NCBI GenBank assembly: GCA_041394725.1
Contig: JAWKHR010000073.1
Location: 1-24,132 of the forward strand
Length of the DNA stretch: 24,132 nucleotides
Direction of reading: 5' to 3'
Source of the DNA: JAWKHR01 sp041394725
GTDB taxonomy: Bacteria > Acidobacteriota > Vicinamibacteria > Vicinamibacterales > SCN-69-37
In this document: in pieces, positions 6,307-12,598 of the stretch
How positions within the stretch are numbered: position 1 is the stretch's first letter
How the letters are laid out: every line of letters starts with the position of its first letter
The notes under the pieces: generated by a model
Told to the model about the DNA's origin: nothing
The model's database searches: none
The model's input: only the letters and a program-made list of their open reading frames with translations
Made by a program: the position numbers and the translations under genes

Positions 6307-7575
6307 ATGAGCCCCGAGCTCACGGCAGAAGTCCTCTACGTCGCGCTGCTGTTCCTGCTGTTCGTGGTCCCCCGGTTCCTCCAGCGGTACCGGATCCCGA
6401 GCGCGGTGACGGCCCTGGCCTTTGGCGCCATCGCCGGGATGGGTGCGCCCTGGCTCGGCTCGACGGCGCTCATCAACGACCCGGTGGTCTCGGTCCTCTC
6501 CACCCTCGGCATCGTCTCGCTGTTCCTCTTCGCCGGCCTCGACGTGCAGGTGCTGGAGTTGCGGCGCGAGGCCCGCGTGCTCATCGAGCACGTGCTGCTC
6601 GGCGCGCTGGCGCTGGCCCTGGTGGCGTTCCTCGCGGTGCAGGTGTCGCCGCTGTTCGACTACACGCTCGACAAGCGCCCGGCGGTCCTCGTGGCCCTCG
6701 CGCTGATGACGCCCTCCACCGGCTTCATCCTGGATTCGCTCGGTCGCTGGGGCTTGTCCGAAAACGAACGCTTCTGGATCCGCTCCAAGGCGATCGCCAC
6801 CGAACTGGTCGCGCTGGGCGTGCTGTTCTTCATCCTGCAGTCGACCAGCTGGGGCAAGTTCGGGATGTCGGCGATCGCGCTGGTCGCGATGATCGCGGTG
6901 CTCCCGGCCGTGTTTCGCTGGTTCGCCTCGGCCGTCATCCCGCACGCGCCGAACTCCGAGTTCGGTTTCCTGATGATGGTGGGCGCCGCCTGCGCCGTCA
7001 TCACCCGGATCCTCGGCGTCTATTACCTGGTCGGCGCGTTCGCGGTCGGCATGGCGGCGCAGCAGTTCCGCAACCAGCTGCCGGCGCTCGCGTCGCTGCG
7101 GATGCTCGGCGCGGTCGAGTCGTTTGCCTCGTTGTTCGTGCCGTTCTATTTCTTCCACGCCGGCCTCGAGCTCAAGGCCGAGAACTTCCTGTGGCCCGCC
7201 CTGGTGCTGGGCGTCGCGATGACCGCGTTGACCCTGCCGCTCCGGCTGTTCAAGCTGGCGGCCCACCGCCGGTGGCGGCTGGGCGAGAAGCGCGCGGCGA
7301 GCCTGCGGATCGGCATCCCGATGCTGCCGACCACGGTCTTCACGCTGGTCATCGCCCAGATCCTTCGCGACGTCTACTTCATCCCGCCCACACTGTTCGG
7401 CGGGCTGATTGTCTACACGCTGCTCAACACGCTCGTGCCGGGCCTGTTCCTGCGGGCCTCCACCCCCGGATTCGAGGACCAGCTGCTCATCGCCGGCGCC
7501 CTCTCCGAGCAGCCGGCCACGACGCCCGACACCCTGCCGCCAGGGCTCAAGCGCATCGTCGAACCCCCCGCCTGA
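6307..7575 (+). CDS. CPA2-family cation/proton antiporter
   Basis: The 422-residue protein is almost wholly hydrophobic, with about 11-13 predicted transmembrane helices, and matches the Na+/H+ exchanger fold (KefB/CPA2 group). Landmarks are the early FLFAGLDV segment (74-80), typical of the family, and ALMTPSTGFILDS (132-144), the unwound-helix motif. In the helix that normally carries an acidic ion-binding residue after 'FQ' or 'N', the sequence reads ATELVALG with Glu166. There is no C-terminal TrkA-N/RCK domain, unlike KefB and KefC, so it should not be gated by that route. It exchanges monovalent cations for protons across the inner membrane; the ion is not predictable. It follows the palindromic element and appears to be monocistronic. 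Confidence 0.88.
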   Translation: MSPELTAEVLYVALLFLLFVVPRFLQRYRIPSAVTALAFGAIAGMGAPWLGSTALINDPVVSVLSTLGIVSLFLFAGLDVQVLELRREARVLIEHVLLGALALALVAFLAVQVSPLFDYTLDKRPAVLVALALMTPSTGFILDSLGRWGLSENERFWIRSKAIATELVALGVLFFILQSTSWGKFGMSAIALVAMIAVLPAVFRWFASAVIPHAPNSEFGFLMMVGAACAVITRILGVYYLVGAFAVGMAAQQFRNQLPALASLRMLGAVESFASLFVPFYFFHAGLELKAENFLWPALVLGVAMTALTLPLRLFKLAAHRRWRLGEKRAASLRIGIPMLPTTVFTLVIAQILRDVYFIPPTLFGGLIVYTLLNTLVPGLFLRASTPGFEDQLLIAGALSEQPATTPDTLPPGLKRIVEPPA

Positions 7576-7715
7576 CGGCCGGCTCCAGGCGGCCACGCGG
7601 GGCTGTCCCTGGAGTGCGTAAGAAGCTCCCTGGGTCGTGTAAAAGTGTCGACCGGCCCGAGCGGGCCGCCGAGCGTCAGGCCCGCGAAAATCGCAGGTTT
7701 CGAGCGATCCGAAGC
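7576..7715 (+). other. Non-coding region before the sigma-54 promoter
   Basis: No credible gene is present. A perfect 6-bp hairpin CGGCCC-gagc-GGGCCG (about 7652-7667) lies downstream of the antiporter stop, without a T-tract. Two imperfect direct repeats beginning TCCCTGG occur at about 7607 and 7628. The GTGTAAAAGTGTCG stretch and the region up to 7715 are where an enhancer-binding protein would be expected to bind for the downstream sigma-54 promoter. Confidence 0.4.
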
Positions 7716-7731
7716 TGGCACAGAGAATGCT
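7716..7731 (+). promoter_or_regulatory. Sigma-54 promoter (-24/-12)
   Basis: TGGCAC-N5-ATGCT, preceded by C, matches the RpoN consensus (TGGCAC-N5-TTGCW) at all but one position. The invariant GG (7717-7718) and GC (7729-7730) have exactly the required 10-nt spacing. The predicted transcription start is near 7742. No protein gene follows directly; a structured RNA and a terminator do. Confidence 0.65.
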
Positions 7732-7741
7732 AAAGAGAAAG

Positions 7742-7880
7742 GCGAAGCGCGCGGCTGGCCCGCGCACTTCGACGAAATCTCGGTGTCGCATCCCTCGCGG
7801 GGAAGGCATCGGGTCGACAGGAGCGCGGGCGTATCCGCTCGGGAGGGGGCGGGGACGTTCGTCTCCTGTCGTATTTTTTT
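7742..7880 (+). ncRNA. Candidate sigma-54-dependent small RNA, about 139 nt
   Basis: The transcript predicted from the sigma-54 promoter would start with a stable hairpin: CGAAG (7743-7747) pairs with CTTCG (7767-7771) and GCGCG (7749-7753) with CGCGC (7761-7765). A middle region of about 40 nt is less structured. It ends in a 9-bp terminator stem followed by seven Ts. No ribosome site or credible reading frame lies inside; an 83-codon frame from 7727 has no coding character. Alternatives are a long leader of the downstream GNAT gene with an attenuator, or the remains of a lost protein gene. No known RNA family is recognised. Confidence 0.45.
7815..7880 (+). terminator. Intrinsic terminator
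   Basis: CGACAGGAG (7815-7823) pairs perfectly with CTCCTGTCG (7863-7871), followed by TATTTTTTT (7872-7880). The enclosed 39 nt can fold into sub-hairpins. A competing local hairpin GGGGAC-gttc-GTCTCC lies in the 3' half. It is the clearest intrinsic terminator in the window. Confidence 0.75.
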
Positions 7881-7894
7881 GCGCGTGTTTTCGC

Positions 7895-7900
7895 TACACT
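7895..7900 (+). promoter_or_regulatory. Possible -10 of the GNAT fusion gene
   Basis: TACACT lies 11 nt before the ATG at 7912 and just after the terminator, so the fusion gene can have its own promoter. No convincing -35 or Shine-Dalgarno was found. Confidence 0.35.
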
Positions 7901-7911
7901 GCAGATCCGGC

Positions 7912-8949
7912 ATGCACCGACGTCCTGCCGGTCCTCCTGGCTCCGGGGCTTCCCGTGGCCTTCCACCCGACATCCTGATTCGCGCCGCGTCTCCGGCCGA
8001 CTTCGACGCCATCCACGCGCTCGTCGACGCCGCGAAGCTGCCGACGGTGGGCCTGACGGCCACCGCCCTGGACGACCACGGCCCTGGACTGGTGGCCGTG
8101 CGAGGCGCGACGGTCGTCGGTTCGGCCGTCGTCGAGGTCTACGACGGCCACGGACTGCTTCGGTCCGTGGCGGTGGCGCCGGATCTGCGGGGCACCGGGC
8201 TGGGGCAGGCACTGGTCCAGGCCGCGGACGACCTGTCGCGCGACCGTGGCCTGGCCCGCCTGTTCCTGCTGACCGAGACGGCCGCGGCCTTCTTCGCCGG
8301 TCTGGGGTTCCTGCCGGTCGCCCGCGCGCGGGTGCCGGCGGCCGTGCAGGCGTCGCTCGAGTTCTCGTCCGTCTGCCCGGCGTCGGCGCTCGTGATGGCC
8401 CGGCGGACGGGGCCGCTGCCCGCCGGTGATGGCGTGAGGGCTCGCGCCGCCCGTGCCACGGACGTCGAGGCGATCGCCGCGATCTACAACGCCGGCATCG
8501 AGGAGCGGGTGGCCACGTTCGAGACGCGTCCCCGGACGGCCGCCGACGTCCGCGCGTGGCTGGACGGCCGGCACCCGGTGGTCGTCCTCGAGGTGATCGA
8601 GCCGGATGGCGCGACCCGCGTGGTGGCCTTTGCCGCGACGTCGGCCTACCGGCCGCGGGCGTGCTACGACGGTGTCGCGGAGTTCTCGGTCTATGTGGCG
8701 CGGGACCAGCGCGGTCGAGGTCTCGGCCGCCGGGCGCTGGCGGCGCTCGAGGCCGCCGCGCGAGAGGCCGGGTTCTGGAAGCTGCTCTCGCGCATCTTCG
8801 TCGAGAACACGGCCAGCCGCCGGCTCATGGAGCGCGCCGGGTTCCGCGAGGTGGGCGTCTACGAGCGACACGCGCGCCTCGACGGGGCGTGGCGCGACGT
8901 CGTCATCGTCGAGAAACTGCTGGACGAATTGGCGCGGGCCGGCGACTGA
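7912..8949 (+). CDS. Fused double GNAT acetyltransferase, ArsN2-like then ArsN1-like
   Basis: The 345-residue product holds two complete GNAT domains. Domain 1 (about 21-165) has GLLRSVAVAP, the acetyl-CoA loop RGTGLG (93-98) and FFAGLGFLPVAR, then FSSVCPASA, which resembles ArsN2 from arsenic-resistance operons. Domain 2 (about 175-340) has IYNAGIEERVATFET (191-205), YRPRACYDGVAEFSVYV, RGRGLG (267-272) and FWKLLSRIF, the signature of ArsN1/phosphinothricin-type acetyltransferases that N-acetylate the amino group of arsinothricin or phosphinothricin. Both domains keep their acetyl-CoA loops. No arsR, arsB, arsC or arsM gene is adjacent. The ATG at 7912 adds about 20 poorly conserved residues and has no clear ribosome site. 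Substrate specificity is inferred from similarity only. Confidence 0.85.
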   Translation: MHRRPAGPPGSGASRGLPPDILIRAASPADFDAIHALVDAAKLPTVGLTATALDDHGPGLVAVRGATVVGSAVVEVYDGHGLLRSVAVAPDLRGTGLGQALVQAADDLSRDRGLARLFLLTETAAAFFAGLGFLPVARARVPAAVQASLEFSSVCPASALVMARRTGPLPAGDGVRARAARATDVEAIAAIYNAGIEERVATFETRPRTAADVRAWLDGRHPVVVLEVIEPDGATRVVAFAATSAYRPRACYDGVAEFSVYVARDQRGRGLGRRALAALEAAAREAGFWKLLSRIFVENTASRRLMERAGFREVGVYERHARLDGAWRDVVIVEKLLDELARAGD

Positions 8950-8973
8950 GCCGGCACGGCCGGCTCAGTCGCC
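8941..8973. terminator. Perfect 15-bp stem between convergent genes
   Basis: Bases 8941-8955 (GGCGACTGAGCCGGC) pair perfectly with 8959-8973 around the 3-nt loop ACG. The stem includes the last codons and TGA of the GNAT fusion gene and ends 5 bp before the stop of the opposing gene. There is no T-tract, but its position suggests a bidirectional transcription barrier. Confidence 0.65.
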
Positions 8974-8977
8974 GGCG

Positions 8978-10075
8978 TCAGTCCGATCCGAGCGCGATGA
9001 TGGTCGCGACGACGGCGATTGCGACGAGGATCAGCAGGACGATCTTCCAGGTGCTGTACGGATAGCGCCCGGCGATGCGCCCCGTGTAGCCGTTGACCAC
9101 CACCTGGAAGGCGCGCGATCCGTAGTCGTAGCTCAGCATCCACACCGGCACGAGGACGTGCTTGAACGTCTGCCCCGAGTACTCGGGGTAGATGCGCAGG
9201 TTGCGGTACGTATCGCCGGGAATCTGGCGCGCGCAGAGCTGCTCGAGCTTGGCCTGCATCTGGTCCTGCGACTGCTTCGCCGCGTCGAGCAGGACGGTCT
9301 GGTAGTGCTCGACGACGTGCCCGGAGAGGAACGCCGTGTCGTACGGCACGAGGTCGTGGGTGGGGAAGGGTTCCACCTGGCGCAGGAGGTCGATCGGGAC
9401 GCCGTGCGATCCCGGCACCAGCTCGTCGTCGAACACGTGGTCGACGACGCCCGAGGCCGCCTCCCATCGCGTGCGCCGTTCCTGGCGGACGACGGGCCGT
9501 CCCTGCGCGTCGCGCCCCTGCACGGGGACGTAGTAGTAGTAGCCGGCCTCGGCGTCCCAGGGACAGTGGACCTTCGCGTCGAACGTCCAGTACGGGATGT
9601 ACAGGCTGTGGATCGTGTCCACCAGCGCGGACGTGGCGAGCCGGCCCGGCGCGAGCCACTTGCCGCGCCACCAGCGCCGGAGGTCGTCGGTCGCGCGGTG
9701 CCGGTCGATCTTGAACGGCAGCAGGCTGCGCGGCCGGATGGGCGCCTTGATCTCCTCGTAGTCCACGAGCGCCGGCGACCCGCAGAACTCGCAGTTCTGC
9801 CCCACGCGGTCGGCGTCGAAGACCATGACGGCGTGGCAGCTCTGGCAGCGGACGGTGTGTTTCGCGGTCAGCCAGCCGCGTTCGTCGTCCGGGATTTCCC
9901 GGAGCGCCTTGACGAGGTCCAGCTCGACGGCCTTGCCGGTCTCGCGGTCGATCTCGTACGGCGACTCGGTGCCGCAGAACGGGCACACGAGCTTCTGCTT
10001 CGTGGGATTCCACTCGGCCTGTGCGCCGCAGGCGGGGCAGGCGTGCTTCTCGAGGGCGGAGATCTCGTTCGACAT
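8978..10075 (-). CDS. Zinc-ribbon protein with C-terminal membrane anchor (YdjG-like)
   Basis: The 365-residue protein has two zinc ribbons at its N-terminus (Cys13/16 with Cys31/34, and Cys77/80 with Cys95/98), a central domain rich in aromatic residues (about 110-335) and one hydrophobic segment near the C-terminus (about 341-361). The ribbons should face the cytoplasm with the protein tail-anchored. Such proteins are often mis-annotated as primosomal protein N' because of the ribbon. The layout matches Bacillus YdjG, which works with the SPFH protein YdjI and a PspA relative at the membrane. Here the SPFH gene is immediately upstream, 43 bp away, supporting the same partnership. No PspA gene is visible. 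The ribosome site is poor, so coupling to the upstream gene is possible. Confidence 0.8.
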   Translation of the reverse strand: MSNEISALEKHACPACGAQAEWNPTKQKLVCPFCGTESPYEIDRETGKAVELDLVKALREIPDDERGWLTAKHTVRCQSCHAVMVFDADRVGQNCEFCGSPALVDYEEIKAPIRPRSLLPFKIDRHRATDDLRRWWRGKWLAPGRLATSALVDTIHSLYIPYWTFDAKVHCPWDAEAGYYYYVPVQGRDAQGRPVVRQERRTRWEAASGVVDHVFDDELVPGSHGVPIDLLRQVEPFPTHDLVPYDTAFLSGHVVEHYQTVLLDAAKQSQDQMQAKLEQLCARQIPGDTYRNLRIYPEYSGQTFKHVLVPVWMLSYDYGSRAFQVVVNGYTGRIAGRYPYSTWKIVLLILVAIAVVATIIALGSD

Positions 10076-10087
10076 CGGGGAACGCGA

Positions 10088-10107
10088 CGCCGTCCCGGGG
10101 GACGGCG
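10088..10107. promoter_or_regulatory. Hairpin between the SPFH and zinc-ribbon genes
   Basis: CGCCGTCC-cggg-GGACGGCG is a perfect 8-bp stem with a tetraloop in the 43-bp spacer, just upstream of the YdjG-like start. There is no T-tract on either strand, so it may set relative expression or mRNA processing rather than terminate. Confidence 0.4.
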
Positions 10108-10118
10108 CCGCGCGCGAT

Positions 10119-11216
10119 CTAGTGGGACAGGTAGTCGTTGAGGGCCGACCGGGTGATCCGCCAGGCCGCGCCGATCTTCTTGCCCTTCAGCTCACCGGAT
10201 TCGAGGACGCTCACCACGTCGGCCTCGGTGACGCCGAGCGCCTGCGCGGCATCGGCGGGGCTGAGCAGCTCGGGGAGGCCGGCCGCGGTCGTCGCGGCGC
10301 CTGCCGCCGCGCCGGCGGCCGCCGGGCCGGGGATGCCGACGGTCGGCGTCGCCTGCCCGCCGGCGAAGCCCTGCTGCATCATCTGCTGGGCGATGCCGAA
10401 ACCGACGGCGAGTTCGGCCGCCGTGCCCGCGGCGCCGCCGCTGCCGCCGCCGCCCTCGAAGCCCTTGCCCATCTGGTACTTCACGAACTCGTTCATGTTG
10501 CCGATGGCGGCCATGCTGGACCGCTTGTCGATGGCGGCCTCGACCTCCGGCGGCACCGACACGTTCTCGACGATGAAGCTGGTGATCTCGAGCCCGTACT
10601 TGGTGCTGACGGCCGGGTTGATGAGCGGCAGGAGCGCGTCGCCCAGTTCCGTGTAACGGGCCGCCACGTCGAGGACGGGGATCTTCGCGGTCGCGAGCGC
10701 GTCGGTGAAGATGCTGACGATGCGCGACCGCATGGTGTCGGCGAACTCGTCGAGCCGGAAGTTGTGGTCGGAGCCGGCGACCTCGCGGAGGAACGTCTTC
10801 GGCTCGGTGATCTTGAAGTCGTAGGTGCCGTAGGCGCGGGCGCGGACGATCCCGAAGTCGTGGTCGCGGAGCATCACCGGGTTGGCGGTGCCCCACTTGT
10901 TGCCCGTGAAGAGCCGCGTGACGACGAAGTAGACGTCGGCCTTGAACGGCGAGTTGAAGCCGAACGGCCAGGACTTGATCCGCGTCAGGACGGGGATGTT
11001 GTCGGTCGTCAGCGTGTGCTTGCCCGGCGTGAACGTGTCGCCGAACTCGCCGAGGTAGACGAACTGCGCCACCTGCGACTCGCGGACGATGAGCTGCGCG
11101 CCGTTCTTGATGGCCTTGTCGTCGTCGGGGAACCGCCACGAGAGCGTGTCACGCGAGTCGTCGGTCCACTCGATGATCTCGAGCAGTTCGCCCTTGATGA
11201 AGTCCATGATGCCCAT
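10119..11216 (-). CDS. SPFH/band-7 protein with C-terminal excisionase-type HTH
   Basis: The 365-residue protein opens with MGIMDFIKGELLEIIEW, the usual start of YdjI-type SPFH proteins, and carries an SPFH domain over about residues 25-230. A Gly-rich linker (255-263) and Ala/Pro-rich stretch lead to residues 315-363, where LSPADAAQALGVT and the GELKGKKIGAAWRI wing match the helix-turn-helix domain of excisionase/MerR-like proteins (HTH_17). YdjI relatives usually end in a zinc ribbon, so the HTH end is notable. There is no signal peptide; the family forms membrane-bound oligomers via partners. A GAGGAG site 10 nt before the ATG at 11216 supports the start. It lies upstream of the YdjG-like zinc-ribbon gene in the same operon. 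Confidence 0.85.
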   Translation of the reverse strand: MGIMDFIKGELLEIIEWTDDSRDTLSWRFPDDDKAIKNGAQLIVRESQVAQFVYLGEFGDTFTPGKHTLTTDNIPVLTRIKSWPFGFNSPFKADVYFVVTRLFTGNKWGTANPVMLRDHDFGIVRARAYGTYDFKITEPKTFLREVAGSDHNFRLDEFADTMRSRIVSIFTDALATAKIPVLDVAARYTELGDALLPLINPAVSTKYGLEITSFIVENVSVPPEVEAAIDKRSSMAAIGNMNEFVKYQMGKGFEGGGGSGGAAGTAAELAVGFGIAQQMMQQGFAGGQATPTVGIPGPAAAGAAAGAATTAAGLPELLSPADAAQALGVTEADVVSVLESGELKGKKIGAAWRITRSALNDYLSH

Positions 11217-11245
11217 CGGTCGTCGGCTCCTCGGTTGGGTCGGTT

Positions 11246-11270
11246 GGGGTCAGGTCTTGTATTTAAGCAT
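11246..11270. repeat. Partial copy of the REP-like element
   Basis: GGGGTCAGGTCTTG (11246-11259) repeats the outer 14 bases of the 105-bp palindrome at 6149, then diverges to TATTTAAGCAT. A 7-bp inverted match (GCATGGC at 11267-11273, GCCATGC at 11317-11323) suggests a decayed hairpin. It interrupts the spacer between the zinc-ribbon and SPFH genes. Confidence 0.6.
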
Positions 11271-11323
11271 GGCCGGCCACGCGCTGACAGAATCGTCATC
11301 CGTGCCGCGGCCGGTGCCATGCC

Positions 11324-12049
11324 TCACCGGCGGTTGATCCAGCGCGCCACGGCCTGGAGGCCCGCGCCGACCAGGCCCGCGGCCGACACGTCGCGCATCC
11401 ACGCGTCGTCGCGCTCGAAGGCGTCGAAGGCCGCGGCGGTCTCGCGCCGGGCCTGCTCGCGCGCGAGCGGCAGCGCCGGGTCCACGGTCTGATGCTGGCG
11501 GTCCGCCGCCTGGAGCTGCTCGACGAGCGCGCGCGCCTGGGTCATGTCGAGAATCGACAACGGCGACTGGCAGTGCGCGCAGATCGAGCCGGCGGTCAGG
11601 TCCACGGGCGCCCCGCAGTTCGAGCAGTTGACCGTCCGCAGGTTCCGCCGCAGCTCGGCGATCTGCGCGGCGGTCATGGGCTTCACGAAGTTCTTCTCGC
11701 GAAGGAAGTTGAAGAACGTCGTCAGTCGGCCGTGGCCGGCGGGGCAGCGGTCGTACTCGAAGCGGGTGTTGCGCTGCATGTCCTTCGTCAGGCGCAGCGG
11801 CGCCCCGCAGCGCGGGCATGGGGGACGGGTCGCGACCGCCTTCGCCGGTCCCGCGGCCGTGGCATCCCGGCCGATGCGGTGGAACAGCTCGAGGGTCGAG
11901 CCGGGCGACAGCCGCAGGCTTTCCTGGGCGTCGAACCAGAACGCCTGGCAAGCCTGGCAGAGGTCGATCGTGATCGGTCGTCCCAGGTGGCTGTCGAGCG
12001 TCACCGCCTCCATCGCGGCGCCGCAGCGGGGACACGGGGTGGCGCTCAT
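11324..12049 (-). CDS. Multi-zinc-ribbon protein (zf-TFIIB type)
   Basis: The 241-residue soluble protein contains three zinc-binding modules: Cys6/9 with Cys31/34, Cys78/81 with Cys102 and His106 (CPAGHG), and Cys142/145 with Cys157/160. The first two are of the TFIIB-like ribbon type seen in uncharacterised bacterial proteins, and the last is a short rubredoxin-like knuckle. The C-terminal 70 residues are helical and charged (REQARRETAAAF), ending near VARWINRR. The ATG at 12049 overlaps the TGA of the PepSY gene (ATGA), so translation should be coupled. The frame stays open 143 codons upstream, but only as a shadow of that gene. Function is unknown; the ribbons and the SPFH/YdjG-like genes downstream suggest a role in the same complex, which is inference. 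Confidence 0.78.
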   Translation of the reverse strand: MSATPCPRCGAAMEAVTLDSHLGRPITIDLCQACQAFWFDAQESLRLSPGSTLELFHRIGRDATAAGPAKAVATRPPCPRCGAPLRLTKDMQRNTRFEYDRCPAGHGRLTTFFNFLREKNFVKPMTAAQIAELRRNLRTVNCSNCGAPVDLTAGSICAHCQSPLSILDMTQARALVEQLQAADRQHQTVDPALPLAREQARRETAAAFDAFERDDAWMRDVSAAGLVGAGLQAVARWINRR

Positions 12050-12588
12050 CGCGCCCCCGTGGCGGCCGTCGCGGCCGGGATGCGCGCGCGGCGGCGCTTC
12101 GCGGCGAACGGCACCCACCACATCCACAGCCCGCCGAGCCAGAGCGTGAACAGCGCGAGCGCCACCGGCAGGAACAGCCCGAGCTTGGTCGCATCGCCCC
12201 CGAAGAACGACCCGTCGTGGATCGCCTCGATCAGGTCCGACCGGCGGTAGGCCGTCTGCAGGACCTCGCCGGTGCCGAGGTGGAGCTGCGCCTCCCAGCC
12301 CGACGTCAGGATCACCTTGGCGATGCCCTTGCCGGGGCGCACGTCCACGCGGTCCACGTCGTGCCAGCCGGTCACGCCGAGGTGCGGCACCGCGCGCACG
12401 ATCTCGAGGACGGCCGGCAGCGCGAGGGCCGGCGCCTCCACCGCGCGCTTCTGTTCGGGCGGTTGCACCCACGACCACTGCTTCTTGATCTGCAGCAGGA
12501 GGCCCGTGGCGATGATCACGCCGAGCGGCAGGGCGATGGCCGCGCCGAGCCAGTAGTGGATCTTGCGATTGAGGACGTTGAAGGTCAT
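12046..12588 (-). CDS. PepSY-associated membrane protein
   Basis: The 180-residue protein has two transmembrane segments (about 10-33 and 137-162) flanking a periplasmic region of about 100 residues that contains a PepSY-like unit (WHDVDRVDVRPGKGIAKVILTSG) and the family's 'IHDGSFFGG' motif before the second helix. The opening NRKIHYWLGA with His11 is typical of PepSY-associated TM proteins, which often serve iron-siderophore or electron-transfer systems. Its length matches two-helix members rather than the long four-helix reductases. It lies 10 bp downstream of the dehydrogenase gene and overlaps the zinc-ribbon gene by the ATGA junction. Function within this operon is not established. Confidence 0.82.
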   Translation of the reverse strand: MTFNVLNRKIHYWLGAAIALPLGVIIATGLLLQIKKQWSWVQPPEQKRAVEAPALALPAVLEIVRAVPHLGVTGWHDVDRVDVRPGKGIAKVILTSGWEAQLHLGTGEVLQTAYRRSDLIEAIHDGSFFGGDATKLGLFLPVALALFTLWLGGLWMWWVPFAAKRRRARIPAATAATGAR

Positions 12589-12598
12589 CGGCGCCTCG

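Noticed and set aside
7727..7978. An 83-codon frame starting inside the sigma-54 -12 region
   Set aside because: The start codon precedes the predicted transcription start, there is no ribosome site, and the frame reads through the terminator T-tract (FF) with no coding character.
8978..10075. Primosomal protein N' (PriA)
   Set aside because: Only the zinc ribbons are similar; there are no helicase motifs and the protein ends in a membrane segment.
9825..11492. Long plus-strand open frames over the SPFH operon and similar long antisense frames elsewhere
   Set aside because: High GC makes stop codons rare in all frames; their translations are Arg/Ala/Gly-rich with no domains, while the opposite strand encodes clear families.
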